DNA of 64,000 nt from Bacillota bacterium. GTDB lineage: Bacteria > Bacillota > Clostridia > Clostridiales > Clostridiaceae. Made by a program: the position numbers and the translations under genes. Position 1 is the first letter of the stretch, and every line of letters begins with the position of its first letter. The stretch is from NCBI GenBank assembly GCA_023424785.1, contig JAFADP010000005.1, positions 1-64,000 of the forward strand, given 5' to 3'. The notes beneath the pieces are model-generated. The model had not been told where the DNA came from. It saw only the letters and a list, made by a program, of their open reading frames with translations, and searched no databases. Shown here in pieces: positions 19,507 through 29,042 of this stretch.

Positions 19507-20205
19507 ATGAAAATAGCAGTTATTTCAGATATACATGGAAACATATATGCACTAAAAAATATAATTAATGATATAGATGATGAAAAGGTTGATCTTACCA
19601 TATGTCTTGGTGATTTAGTTGGATATGGTCCTCATCCTAATGAAGTGGTTGCCTTTATTAGAAGAAAAAATATTCTTTGTTTAAAAGGTAATTATGATGC
19701 ATCTGTTGTAGATGGAAGTTATACATTTATAAGAGAAACATCTACAAATTCATTTTCATTACCTTGGACGGTAAATGAATTAAGAGCTGAAAATAGAAAT
19801 TATTTAAGTAATCTTCCACTATCTCTAACTATGGAATTTAACAATAAAAAAGTTAAATTTGTTCATGGTAGTCCAAATGCTATTAATGAATACTTACTTG
19901 AAAATGAAGAAAATACTAATAATATAATGAATAATTTAGATGAAGATATTTTAGTATGTGCTCATACTCATATTCCTTCTATAAAAAACTTTGGAAATAA
20001 GCTATTTATAAATGATGGAAGTGTAGGAAAACCAAAAATAGGTACTCCTGATTCTACTTATTGTATTTTAAATATTACTAATGATGGAAATGTTACTGCG
20101 AAAATTAAACATGTTGCATATGAAGTTCATAAGATAGTTAAGGACATGCAAATATTAGATTTTCCTTCATCATTAATTCAAAGCTTTAAAGATGGTATAG
20201 AATAA
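19507..20205 (+). CDS. Metallophosphoesterase, YfcE/calcineurin-like
   Basis: 232 residues. The five metallophosphoesterase motifs are in order: 'ISDIHGNIYAL' (D-x-H), 'LGDLVGYGPHP' (GD), 'LKGNYD' (GN-D family variant), 'VHGSP' and 'AHTHIP' (GHxH-like). Two metal ions are expected in the cytosolic active site. The family includes phosphodiesterases of unknown physiological substrate; the short length and lack of extra domains fit YfcE-like or ApaH-like enzymes. AGGAGG precedes the ATG. It lies upstream of the asnS T-box but is probably an independent gene. Confidence 0.88.
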   Translation: MKIAVISDIHGNIYALKNIINDIDDEKVDLTICLGDLVGYGPHPNEVVAFIRRKNILCLKGNYDASVVDGSYTFIRETSTNSFSLPWTVNELRAENRNYLSNLPLSLTMEFNNKKVKFVHGSPNAINEYLLENEENTNNIMNNLDEDILVCAHTHIPSIKNFGNKLFINDGSVGKPKIGTPDSTYCILNITNDGNVTAKIKHVAYEVHKIVKDMQILDFPSSLIQSFKDGIE

Positions 20206-20277
20206 GTCTAATATAATTATATTTGCATTTATAATAAAGATATTGTAAAATCAATATATTCTAAAATATTTTATTAC

Positions 20278-20545
20278 TGTGATGAGAAGAGTAGAATTAA
20301 GATTTGTAGTCTTAGCGAGTAAGGGATGGTGTAAGCCTTATACTATAACTAATTTGAAGAACATCTCGGAGTTTCTAACCGAAAATTTATTACTAATCAG
20401 TAGGCTTAGACGTATTCAACACGTTATAGTTGAAAAAGTATTTTTAATACTTTATTGAGTGGCTATTTATAGCAATTTAGGTGGTACCGCGAATTTTAAT
20501 CATTCGTCCTTTATTTTAATTGGATGAGTGATTTTTTTTATTGTA
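20278..20545 (+). promoter_or_regulatory. T-box leader of asnS (tRNA-Asn sensing)
   Basis: Fills the 383-base gap before asnS. It has a stem I region with GAGAAGAGTAG, a candidate specifier AAC at 20360-20362 (Asn) in the loop 'GAAGAACATCTC', the conserved T-box TTAGGTGGTACCGCG at 20477-20491, and a terminator hairpin at 20498-20540 ending in eight T. Uncharged tRNA-Asn should pair with the specifier and the T-box bulge and favour the antiterminator. The specifier matches the downstream gene. Confidence 0.92.
20498..20540 (+). terminator. Conditional terminator of the asnS T-box
   Basis: Stem AATCATTCGTCC/GGATGAGTGATT followed by a T-run. Its 5' arm overlaps sequence that would pair in the antiterminator with the T-box motif. 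Confidence 0.85.
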
Positions 20546-20588
20546 CCAAAATAAAAAATATTAATAATATTATTAGGAGGAGATTTTT

Positions 20589-21983
20589 TTGAGTAAATCA
20601 ATCTTAGTTAAATCACTTTATAGAAATACTGATGAATATTTATCAAAAGAAGTTACCATCTCTGGATGGATTAGAACCTTAAGAGCATCAAATGCTTTTG
20701 GCTTCATTGAAATAAATGATGGTTCATTCTTTAAAAATATACAAGTAGTTTTCGATAATAAATTAGAAAACTTTAAAGAAGTATCAAAACTTCCAATAAG
20801 CTCTTCAGTTACTGTTATAGGAACTCTTGTAGAAACTCCAGAAGCTAAACAACCATTTGAGATTCAAGCTACTGAAGTTGTTATTGAAGGTATGTCTAAC
20901 TCAGATTATCCATTACAAAAGAAAAGACATACTTTTGAATATTTAAGAACAATAGCACACTTAAGACCAAGAAGTAATGCATTCTCTGCAGTATTTAGAG
21001 TGCGTTCTGTTGCTGCATATGCTATTCACAAGTTCTTCCAAGATCAAGGATTTGTTTATACACATACTCCTATCTTAACAGGAAGTGATTGTGAAGGTGC
21101 TGGAGAAATGTTTAAGGTTACTACTCTTGATTTAAAAAATCCACCACTTACTGAAAATGGTGAAATAGATTATAAGCAAGATTTCTTCGGAAAAGAAACA
21201 AACCTTACTGTTTCTGGACAATTAAATGGGGAATCTTATGCTTTAGCATTTAGAAACATTTATACTTTTGGTCCTACATTTAGAGCTGAAAATTCAAATA
21301 CTACTAGACACGCTGCTGAATTCTGGATGGTAGAACCTGAAATAGCTTTTGCTGACTTAGCTGATAATATGGAACTTGCAGAAGATATGCTTAAATATGT
21401 TATAAATTATGTTATGACTGAATGTCCAGAAGAAATGGCTTTCTTTAATCAATTTATAGATAAAGGACTATTAGATAGATTAAATCATGTTATATCTTCT
21501 GAATTTGGTAAAGTTACTTATACAGAAGCTGTAGAAATATTAAAGAATTGTGGAAAGAAATTTGATTACCCAGTTGAGTGGGGTATAGATCTTCAAACAG
21601 AACATGAAAGATATTTAACTGAAGAGCACTTTAAGAAGCCAGTATTCGTAACTGATTATCCAAAAGATATTAAGGCATTCTATATGAGATTAAATGATGA
21701 TAATAAAACAGTTGCTGCTTGTGATTGCTTAGTTCCTGGCATAGGAGAAATTATAGGTGGTAGTCAAAGAGAAGAAAGACTTGACATATTAAAAGCTAGA
21801 ATGGCTGAATTAGGTCTTAAAGAAGAAGATTACTGGTGGTACCTAGAACTTAGAAAATACGGTGAAACTAAACATGCTGGATTTGGTTTAGGTTTTGAAA
21901 GATTAATAATGTATATTACAGGAATGAGCAATATAAGAGACGTTATTCCATTCCCAAGAACTACAGGACAATCTGACTTCTAA
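20589..21983 (+). CDS. asnS: Asparaginyl-tRNA synthetase
   Basis: 464 residues, a class IIb synthetase. An OB-fold anticodon-binding domain comes first (about 15-110, '[20 protein letters not shown]'). The catalytic core follows, with motif 2 '[20 protein letters not shown]' and motif 3 '[15 protein letters not shown]'. The start is a TTG at 20589, eight bases from AGGAGG; no better start exists. Regulation is by the T-box leader directly upstream, whose specifier codon AAC agrees with asparagine. A strong terminator follows. Confidence 0.97.
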   Translation: MSKSILVKSLYRNTDEYLSKEVTISGWIRTLRASNAFGFIEINDGSFFKNIQVVFDNKLENFKEVSKLPISSSVTVIGTLVETPEAKQPFEIQATEVVIEGMSNSDYPLQKKRHTFEYLRTIAHLRPRSNAFSAVFRVRSVAAYAIHKFFQDQGFVYTHTPILTGSDCEGAGEMFKVTTLDLKNPPLTENGEIDYKQDFFGKETNLTVSGQLNGESYALAFRNIYTFGPTFRAENSNTTRHAAEFWMVEPEIAFADLADNMELAEDMLKYVINYVMTECPEEMAFFNQFIDKGLLDRLNHVISSEFGKVTYTEAVEILKNCGKKFDYPVEWGIDLQTEHERYLTEEHFKKPVFVTDYPKDIKAFYMRLNDDNKTVAACDCLVPGIGEIIGGSQREERLDILKARMAELGLKEEDYWWYLELRKYGETKHAGFGLGFERLIMYITGMSNIRDVIPFPRTTGQSDF

Positions 21984-22000
21984 TATATTTACTTAATATG

Positions 22001-22042
22001 CTGTAGATAATACTTAGTTTTATTATCTACAGTTATTTTTTT
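22001..22042 (+). terminator. Intrinsic terminator after asnS
   Basis: Stem CTGTAGATAATA/TATTATCTACAG with a short loop and a following T-run. The remaining bases between here and 22188 are AT-rich and show nothing recognisable. Confidence 0.9.
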
Positions 22043-22188
22043 AACTAAAACTCATAAATTTATATATTTAAAATAATATTTAATTTTTATAAAAAAATAC
22101 TTGTTTTATTATAATTTTCCATTTATAATAAGATTATAAATTCTAATTTCATATTTTTAATCCTTATAAACAATTAAATTACTTACAT

Positions 22189-22230
22189 AAAATAAGCTAT
22201 CAACACCTCCTTGTGTTGGTAGCTTATTTT
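22189..22230 (-). terminator. Intrinsic terminator after the cation/proton antiporter
   Basis: Arms AAAATAAGCTA and TAGCTTATTTT enclose an inner CAACAC/GTGTTG stem. It lies 40 bases past the antiporter stop on the minus strand. Confidence 0.85.
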
Positions 22231-22271
22231 CTAATTATTTTATCCATTTACCTTGTATGAAATTCTCCTTT

Positions 22272-23735
22272 TTATACTCTATTTAATTTAATTTCCTTTT
22301 TTCTCTCCTCATCTTGTATTTTTTCTAAAACAGCCTTTATATTATTCCCACTTAGAACTAAAATATCACCTTCTTTTATTATAGTAGATCCTTTTGGTAC
22401 TAAAACCTCATCATTTCTTTTTATCATAACTATTAATATCTCCTCAGGTATATTGGCATCCATAATAGACTTTCCTTCAAGTCTATCTCCATGAGGTATA
22501 CTCATTTCTATTAACTGTGTACTTTTTTCTTCTTTATAATCATTAAATGTTCTTAATACAGATTCATTATTATCTACTAAATCAAGCTTCTTTGCTACTG
22601 TTGGAATTAATGTTCCTTGTATTGAAACTGAAATTAAAGCAATTAAGAATATAATGTGATATATATCATTTTGAAATGCTATATTTTTAGTTACTGCGAA
22701 AATTGCAAAAACAATTGATGCTGCACCTCTAAGACCAACCCAAGATATAAACAAAATTTCTTTTATTGTTGCATTAAAGAACTTTAGCATTAAAAATGTC
22801 GTTACTGGTCTTGCAATAAAAATCATAAATATAGAAATTGTTACTCCATAAATCATTACTGATGGAATTCTTGATGGAAAAGATAATAATCCTAATATAA
22901 AGAATAATACTATTTGCATAAGCCATGATATTGCATCTAAATATTGCACAAGGCTCTTTTTATGAGGTATTTTATTATTACCAAGTATTATTCCTGATAT
23001 ATATACAGATAAATATCCATTTCCCCCCATAAATTCACTTAATGCATAAGCTAATATAGCAATAGCTGTAATACATATTGGATAAAAACCTTCTATTTGA
23101 AAGTTCATATTTCGTAAAAATAAAACCATTAACTTTGCTAATATAAGGCCTAGTAATAAGCCCAATAATATTTGCTTTACTAATAAAAAGGCAATATTAC
23201 TACTACCATCACCTACAATTAAAGTTAGTATTGTAATTGTAAGCATATAAGCAAAAGGGTCATTACTACCACTTTCAATTTCTAATATAGATGCTAATCC
23301 ACCTTTTAAATTTAGTTTTTGTGCTCTTAATATATTAAATACAGAAGCTGCATCAGTTGATGATACTATTGATCCTATAAGAAAAGATTCTAATATATCC
23401 ATTCTTAATACTAAATTACAAAATAATCCTGTAAGTCCTGCTGTAATAATTACACCTATAGTAGACATTAAAATTGCTTGAAGTGCTATTGGCTTTGCCA
23501 TTTTCCAATTAGTACAGAAACCTCCATAAAACATTATAAATATTAACCCTACTGAACATACTTCTTTTGCTAATTCATAGTCATCAAAATAAATTCCACC
23601 TAGACCATCTGAACCAAATATCATTCCAAAGAAAATAAATATTAATAATACTGGTATTCCTACTTTATATAATAGCTTACTAGTTGTTACACACATTATT
23701 AATATTACACCACAAAGAATTAATAAATTTATCAT
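22272..23735 (-). CDS. CPA1-family potassium/sodium:proton antiporter with TrkA-C domain (NhaP2/CvrA-like)
   Basis: 487 residues. Residues 1 to about 390 form about 12 membrane helices with the CPA signatures 'VSSTDAASVFNILRAQKLNLKG' region (TDAA) and 'ISWVGLRGAASIVFAIFAV'. Residues about 400-480 form a soluble RCK/TrkA-C domain ('GKSIMDANIPEEILIVMIKR', 'LVPKGSTIIKEGDILVLSG') that usually senses a nucleotide or K+. Such proteins exchange K+ or Na+ for H+ and keep cytosolic pH and turgor. The short regulatory tail and order fit the NhaP2/CvrA group; the ion preference is an inference. It is a single gene. Confidence 0.87.
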   Translation of the reverse strand: MINLLILCGVILIMCVTTSKLLYKVGIPVLLIFIFFGMIFGSDGLGGIYFDDYELAKEVCSVGLIFIMFYGGFCTNWKMAKPIALQAILMSTIGVIITAGLTGLFCNLVLRMDILESFLIGSIVSSTDAASVFNILRAQKLNLKGGLASILEIESGSNDPFAYMLTITILTLIVGDGSSNIAFLLVKQILLGLLLGLILAKLMVLFLRNMNFQIEGFYPICITAIAILAYALSEFMGGNGYLSVYISGIILGNNKIPHKKSLVQYLDAISWLMQIVLFFILGLLSFPSRIPSVMIYGVTISIFMIFIARPVTTFLMLKFFNATIKEILFISWVGLRGAASIVFAIFAVTKNIAFQNDIYHIIFLIALISVSIQGTLIPTVAKKLDLVDNNESVLRTFNDYKEEKSTQLIEMSIPHGDRLEGKSIMDANIPEEILIVMIKRNDEVLVPKGSTIIKEGDILVLSGNNIKAVLEKIQDEERKKEIKLNRV

Positions 23736-23881
23736 ATATTACCTCCCCATAACAACTAAAAAGGCTATATTCTTTGCTGATTTATAATTCTATCAACAAA
23801 AAATATAACCTCATTGTTATTTTTAATTACTTTCTTCTTTAAAAAATATACTACATATTCCTATTGAACATACTAATAAGA

Positions 23882-24385
23882 TTAATAAAGAATAACTTTA
23901 TTTTCTTTTAAGCTCTTTTGAACATCTATTATTCTTTGGTTACTAGATCCTCTAAACTTTAGCCCTTCTTCCTTTTTATCTTCTTCAAATTTACCATCAA
24001 CTAATACATCTATATATTTTATTAACTCATTCCATCCTTTATGATAATCTTTATTTTTTAAAATATCTTCATATGTGTATCCTGTGTAACTCCAGATATT
24101 AAGATCATGCTCTTTAAATTTTTTTGCCATATATGCAAATTTATCTGCTTGTTCAAACGGATCTCCACCACTAAAAGTTATTCCTTTAATAAATGGATTA
24201 TCTAATACATCTTCTATTAATTCATCCATATCTTTTTCTTCTCCACCTGAAAAATCATGAGTATCAGGATTAAAACAGCCCTTACAATTATGTTTACATC
24301 CTTGTGCAAAAAAGACTCTTCTTATTCCTGGCCCATTAACTAAGCTTTCGTAAGCTATTCCTGATAATCTTATTTTATTGCTCAC
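23882..24385 (-). CDS. nrdG: Anaerobic ribonucleotide reductase activating enzyme, radical SAM
   Basis: 167 residues. The radical SAM cluster motif CxxxCxxC is visible in 'AQGCKHNCKGCFNP', followed by 'GITFSGGDPF', which binds SAM. NrdG makes the glycyl radical on NrdD, encoded at 30.4-32.6 kb. The GTG at 24385 is chosen: the AGGA ten bases upstream overlaps the stop region of the DUF815 gene, so translation is probably coupled. A GTG at 24394 lacks ribosome-site spacing. nrdG is separated from nrdD by four genes, unlike the usual adjacent pair. Confidence 0.93.
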   Translation of the reverse strand: MSNKIRLSGIAYESLVNGPGIRRVFFAQGCKHNCKGCFNPDTHDFSGGEEKDMDELIEDVLDNPFIKGITFSGGDPFEQADKFAYMAKKFKEHDLNIWSYTGYTYEDILKNKDYHKGWNELIKYIDVLVDGKFEEDKKEEGLKFRGSSNQRIIDVQKSLKENKVILY

Positions 24386-24397
24386 AAATACCACATC

Positions 24398-25717
24398 CTA
24401 TTCTTGCGATTTTAGCGTTGCCTCTAACCAATCAATAAATTGTCTTGCTGATCTTGGTGAACGACCATTATGCCATTTCTCCCACTTTAAGGCCTCACTA
24501 TGTAAATATTCTTCTTCTACATGTAATCCTCTATTTTTTACTATTCCATCTACTATATCTAAAAACTCTCTTTGATTTGGTGCAAAGAAACTTATTGTAA
24601 TTCCAAATCTATCAGCCAAAGAAAGTTTCTCTTCTCTAGTGTCCTTTGAATGAATCTCATCCCCATCAGAAAATTTCTCTTGAACTAAATGTCTTCTATT
24701 AGTTGTTGCATATATTAATATATTACTTGGCCTATTTTCTACTCTACCTTCTAATATAGTCTTTAATGCGGAATAACTTGCTTCATTTTCTTGAAATACT
24801 AAGTCATCAACAAATATTATAAACTTTTGTTTCTTATGTCTTAGAAGTCTTATTATTCTAGTAAAATCACCTAATTGTTCTTTGTCAACTTCTATTAATC
24901 TTAATCCACTCTCATAATATTCATTTAAAATTGCTTTTACTGTTGATGACTTCCCTGTACCTCTCGAACCATATAATAAAAGATTATTAGCTGGAAGCCC
25001 TTTTAAGAAATGTTCTGTGTTCTCTATTATTTCTTCCTTTTGACTTTCATATCCTATTAAATCTGAAAGTCTTATTGTATCTGGTTCTAATACTTCTCTT
25101 AAATGTCCTTCATCATCATTTTCAAATCTTTCCCACACAAAAGCACTATAAGCTGGTGCTCTTCCTGTACCATTTTCTTTATGAAAATCAACTAAATCCT
25201 GTGCACATTCTTTCCAATCACTACTTTTCATTAATATCTCTTTAATTTTTTCAAATGCCATTGAATTTTTAGCTATGTAATTTTCATCTTCAATTCCCCA
25301 GTCCATAAGAGAATTTATTCTTTTTATTTCCTCTTCACTATCTTTACATTTACTAATTAAAATTTCTTTTATAGTTTTACTATTAACTCTTACTATATCA
25401 CCTAATAAAACTAATTCATTTTTTACACCTTCAAAAACGAAATTTGGAAGTGATCCATTTATCTCTAATCCAACATTAAAAGGATTATGATCTAGTAACA
25501 TCTCATCTACTATTACTTCTTTAAATGATAAATTACTACTTTTTAAAAATAATTCATATGTAAATTCATTATATGATTTTATACATTCACTTAAAGAGCT
25601 ACCTTTTGATATTTTATCCACAAGTAAGTAAAATTTACCCCCAATATTTTTACTAAATACTTCTTTATAAATACATAAAGAATCTAAACTTAATTTTATA
25701 TATTTCTCTCTATTCAT
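24398..25717 (-). CDS. DUF815-type AAA ATPase
   Basis: 439 residues. The C-terminal half is an AAA ATPase: Walker A 'NLLLYGSRGTGKSSTVKA' at about 240-260, Walker B 'KFIIFVDDLVF', and sensor 'ILIYATTNRRHLV', then a helical lid ending 'GRSPRSARQFIDWLEATLKS'. This pattern is DUF815, a widespread AAA group without an agreed role. The N-terminal 200 residues are helical and less conserved. The gene lies 39 bases after a dehydrogenase gene and ends just before nrdG, so the three may be one operon. No function should be inferred beyond ATPase. Confidence 0.85.
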   Translation of the reverse strand: MNREKYIKLSLDSLCIYKEVFSKNIGGKFYLLVDKISKGSSLSECIKSYNEFTYELFLKSSNLSFKEVIVDEMLLDHNPFNVGLEINGSLPNFVFEGVKNELVLLGDIVRVNSKTIKEILISKCKDSEEEIKRINSLMDWGIEDENYIAKNSMAFEKIKEILMKSSDWKECAQDLVDFHKENGTGRAPAYSAFVWERFENDDEGHLREVLEPDTIRLSDLIGYESQKEEIIENTEHFLKGLPANNLLLYGSRGTGKSSTVKAILNEYYESGLRLIEVDKEQLGDFTRIIRLLRHKKQKFIIFVDDLVFQENEASYSALKTILEGRVENRPSNILIYATTNRRHLVQEKFSDGDEIHSKDTREEKLSLADRFGITISFFAPNQREFLDIVDGIVKNRGLHVEEEYLHSEALKWEKWHNGRSPRSARQFIDWLEATLKSQE

Positions 25718-25756
25718 TTTAAAGCCCCACTTTATCTTTTATATACTATAATTATA

Positions 25757-26617
25757 CTACTCATAATACTTAATTAAAGCTTGTGTTCCTAAGTCTCCCA
25801 GACCATCTCTTTCAAGAGTTTTATACATATCTAAAACACTTTCTAATACATTTAAATTTATATCTTTTTCTTCTGCTTCTTCTGATGCAATGTTCATATC
25901 TTTAATATAATGCTTTATAAAGAATCCTGGATTAAAATCTCCTTTTAACATACGTGGAGCCATATTATCCATTTGCCAACTTCCTGCCGCTCCTTTACTA
26001 ATACTATCTAGCATTGTCTGAATATCTAACCCTGTACTTTTAGCATAAGTAATAGCTTCACAAACTCCTGCAATGGCTCCTGCTAATGCAATCTGATTTG
26101 CCATTTTTGTATGTTGACCACATCCAGCTTTACCCTCATATATAATATTAGTTCCCATAGCTTCAAATATTGCTTTACAGCTTTCAAAAGCTTCTTTATC
26201 ACCACCTACCATAATTGATAAAGTTCCGTTTTTAGCTCCTACATCTCCACCTGAAACTGGTGCATCTAATGCTATTAACCCCTTTCTCTTACCTTCTTCA
26301 TATATCTTAACTGATAACTTAGGACTAGTAGTAGTCATATCAATTATATAAGTTCCTTTATTAGAATTATTTATTATTCCATCTTCTCCAAAATAAACTT
26401 CTTCAACATCTTTTGGATATCCTACAATAGTAATTACTGCATCTTTATCCTTTACGCATTCTCTTATATTCTCACACCAAATGGCACCTTCATTAATAAC
26501 ATCTAAAGCCTTTGATTTTGTTCTTGAGTATATTGATACTTCGAATCCTTTCTTCATCAAATTACGTACCATAGATTTTCCCATAACTCCAACACCTATG
26601 AATGCTATTTTATTCAT
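25757..26617 (-). CDS. NAD(P)-dependent beta-hydroxyacid dehydrogenase (3-hydroxyisobutyrate dehydrogenase family)
   Basis: 286 residues. Rossmann start 'KIAFIGVGVMGKSMVRNLMK', substrate loop 'DAPVSGGDVGAKNGTLSIMVGG', catalytic 'GCGQHTKMANQIALAGAI' (the Lys of G-x3-K motif) and 'KDMNIASEEAE' near the C-terminus. Relatives oxidise 3-hydroxyisobutyrate or reduce tartronate semialdehyde (GarR/GlxR). The substrate is not evident. It is the first gene of a likely unit with DUF815 and nrdG. The aconitase-like operon upstream ends in a terminator, so co-transcription with it is unlikely, although a metabolic link is possible. Confidence 0.87.
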   Translation of the reverse strand: MNKIAFIGVGVMGKSMVRNLMKKGFEVSIYSRTKSKALDVINEGAIWCENIRECVKDKDAVITIVGYPKDVEEVYFGEDGIINNSNKGTYIIDMTTTSPKLSVKIYEEGKRKGLIALDAPVSGGDVGAKNGTLSIMVGGDKEAFESCKAIFEAMGTNIIYEGKAGCGQHTKMANQIALAGAIAGVCEAITYAKSTGLDIQTMLDSISKGAAGSWQMDNMAPRMLKGDFNPGFFIKHYIKDMNIASEEAEEKDINLNVLESVLDMYKTLERDGLGDLGTQALIKYYE

Positions 26618-26673
26618 ATTAATTCAACCTCCAATTAATATATTTTCTTATAATTATAACTCCACTTGAAAGT

Positions 26674-26712
26674 AAAAACACCTAACTAAAAATATTTCAG
26701 TCAAGTGTTTTT
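26674..26712 (-). terminator. Intrinsic terminator after the aconitase-like gene
   Basis: Stem of AAAAACAC and GTGTTTTT arms with inner pairing (TGACT/AGTTA) and an A/T-rich loop, eight bases beyond the stop codon. Confidence 0.75.
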
Positions 26713-26719
26713 GCAATAA

Positions 26720-29002
26720 TTATCCTCTATAATAATTAATTAAGCATCCCTTTAATATGATTTCTCTTTCATCATCTGTAAGTTCACCTAGTTTTAATTC
26801 AAATTCTTTCATATCTTTATTTACAACATAAGCTTTTATTACATCTTGTTTTTCAGCAACTGCTTTAGCTATATCTGGAATAAAGATATAATCTCCATTA
26901 TCAAAACATATCTCTTCTTCATAAATAAAAGGAAGCATACCCCAGTTAATTAAGTTTGAACGATATCTCTTTGTTGCATATTCTTTTGCAATATTTGCCC
27001 ATCCACCTAATACTTTTTGACAAGATGCTGCTTGTTCACGAGCAGAACCATCTCCTGGTTTAACAGCATAGATTGTACTTCCTATACCTGTATTTTCTTT
27101 ATTTATATCAAATCTTTCTTTTATTTTTTCCATTATTGGTTTTAATTCTTCTACTTCTTTAGCTGGACATTCTCCTGCAATTCTTGCCTTTTCTGCTTTT
27201 TGAATTTCTTTTGCACGTCCAACATAAGCAGGATCTTTACGTGATAATGTAAATTCTGCAAGCCCTAATGGATTTGAACGATATGATGAAGTTTCTCCTG
27301 ATGGTATTAATTCATCTGTAGTAGTAACTGGATCATGAATAACAGAAACTACTTTTAATACAAGATTATTTGTTAATTCTGACATAACAGGCCAATCAAC
27401 TATATTTGGTCCAAATTTAATTTCAACTGATGGATCTGCTTTTCCTATTCCATCATAAACACGATTTTCATAAATCTTTTTATCAAAGAAATATTTTGGC
27501 TTAGTAAAATTAACATCTATATCAGTAGCTGCAGTTAAGTATCCCTTATTTGCTGCTGTAGCTGCAATAGAACGAGCGTCCATTAATGCAACAGAAGCTA
27601 TTTGTCCATTAGTAATCTTAGATCCTTCTCTGTTAGGGAAGTTTCTTGTAGAGTGACGAATACTTAAACCATTATTAGCAGGCACATCTCCTGCACCAAA
27701 ACATGGTCCACAAAATGCTGTACGCACTGTAGCACCAGTTGCCATAAGATCTGCTATGCTACCATTCTTAACAAGTTCCATAAATACTGGTTGAGATGCT
27801 GGATAAATACTTAATGAAAATTCATCGCTACCTATTGATGTTCCTCTTAAAATATCTGTTGCATCACAAATATTTTCAAATCCTCCACCTGCACAACCTG
27901 CAATTACTCCTTGTTCTACATATAATCTACCATCACGAACCTTATCTTTTAATGTAAACTTAATCTTGTTGTCTAAACTTATTCCTGCTTTCTTTTCAAC
28001 ATCATCTAATATATCTAAAAGATTATTATTTAAATCTTCAATTGTATAAACATTACTTGGGTGGAATGGCATAGCTATCATTGGTTTAATTTTAGATAAA
28101 TCAACATATATCATACCATCATAATAAGCAACATCTCCTGGATTTAACTCTTTGTATTCTTCTACTCTTCCATGAATATCAAAGAAATCTTTTATTTCAT
28201 TATCTGTTCTCCAAATAGATGATAAACATGTAGTTTCTGTTGTCATAACATCAATACCAATTCTAAAATCAGCACTTAAGTTAGAAACTCCATCCCCTAC
28301 GAATTCCATTACCTTATTATTAACATAACCATTTTTAAATACAGCTCCAATTATTGCAAGGGCAACGTCTTGAGGCCCAACCCCTTTTTGTGGAGTACCT
28401 GTTAAATAAACTCCTACAATACCTGGCATATTTATATCATAAGTCTTACATAATAATTGCTTAACTATTTCTGGTCCACCTTCCCCTATTGCCATAGTAC
28501 CTAATGCACCATAACGAGTGTGACTATCAGAACCTAGTATCATTTTTCCACAACCAGCAAGCATTTCTCTCGCAAATTGATGTATAACAGCTTGGTGAGG
28601 TGGTACATAAATTCCACCATATTTTTTTGCACAAGAAAGTCCAAACATATGGTCATCTTCATTTATTGTACCTCCAACTGCACAAAGACTATTATGGCAA
28701 TTTGTTAATACATACGGAACAGGGAATTTTTCAAGTCCTGATGCTCTTGCAGTTTGAATAATGCCTACAAATGTAATATCATGTGATGCTAATTTATCAA
28801 ATTTTATCTTTAATTTATCCATATTATCAGAAGTATTATGTGCACTTAAAATACTATAAGCTATAGTATTCTTTGCAGCTTCCTCTTTGCTTGGGTAATT
28901 ATCTCCTAATTTACTTGCTAATATAGCAGCTTGTTCACTCCCATCAGCTACTATTTCAGTTCCATTTAAAAGATACGCACCTTTTTCATATAATTTAATC
29001 AT
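26720..29002 (-). CDS. Aconitase-superfamily hydratase (YbhJ-like)
   Basis: 760 residues from the ATG at 29002 (GGAGG eight bases upstream). The [4Fe-4S] cysteines are visible in '[13 protein letters not shown]' and '[12 protein letters not shown]', the nearby substrate-site segment is '[15 protein letters not shown]', and the swivel domain follows ('[20 protein letters not shown]', '[27 protein letters not shown]'-like region). Length and motif spacing recall Escherichia coli YbhJ more than AcnA or AcnB. It lies 40 bases after a homocitrate synthase gene, so it probably isomerises that enzyme's product, whether homocitrate or citrate. The exact substrate is inferred, not seen. Confidence 0.85.
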   Translation of the reverse strand: MIKLYEKGAYLLNGTEIVADGSEQAAILASKLGDNYPSKEEAAKNTIAYSILSAHNTSDNMDKLKIKFDKLASHDITFVGIIQTARASGLEKFPVPYVLTNCHNSLCAVGGTINEDDHMFGLSCAKKYGGIYVPPHQAVIHQFAREMLAGCGKMILGSDSHTRYGALGTMAIGEGGPEIVKQLLCKTYDINMPGIVGVYLTGTPQKGVGPQDVALAIIGAVFKNGYVNNKVMEFVGDGVSNLSADFRIGIDVMTTETTCLSSIWRTDNEIKDFFDIHGRVEEYKELNPGDVAYYDGMIYVDLSKIKPMIAMPFHPSNVYTIEDLNNNLLDILDDVEKKAGISLDNKIKFTLKDKVRDGRLYVEQGVIAGCAGGGFENICDATDILRGTSIGSDEFSLSIYPASQPVFMELVKNGSIADLMATGATVRTAFCGPCFGAGDVPANNGLSIRHSTRNFPNREGSKITNGQIASVALMDARSIAATAANKGYLTAATDIDVNFTKPKYFFDKKIYENRVYDGIGKADPSVEIKFGPNIVDWPVMSELTNNLVLKVVSVIHDPVTTTDELIPSGETSSYRSNPLGLAEFTLSRKDPAYVGRAKEIQKAEKARIAGECPAKEVEELKPIMEKIKERFDINKENTGIGSTIYAVKPGDGSAREQAASCQKVLGGWANIAKEYATKRYRSNLINWGMLPFIYEEEICFDNGDYIFIPDIAKAVAEKQDVIKAYVVNKDMKEFELKLGELTDDEREIILKGCLINYYRG

Positions 29003-29042
29003 TATCTCATCCTCCATATATTAATTTATATTAATATAAACT

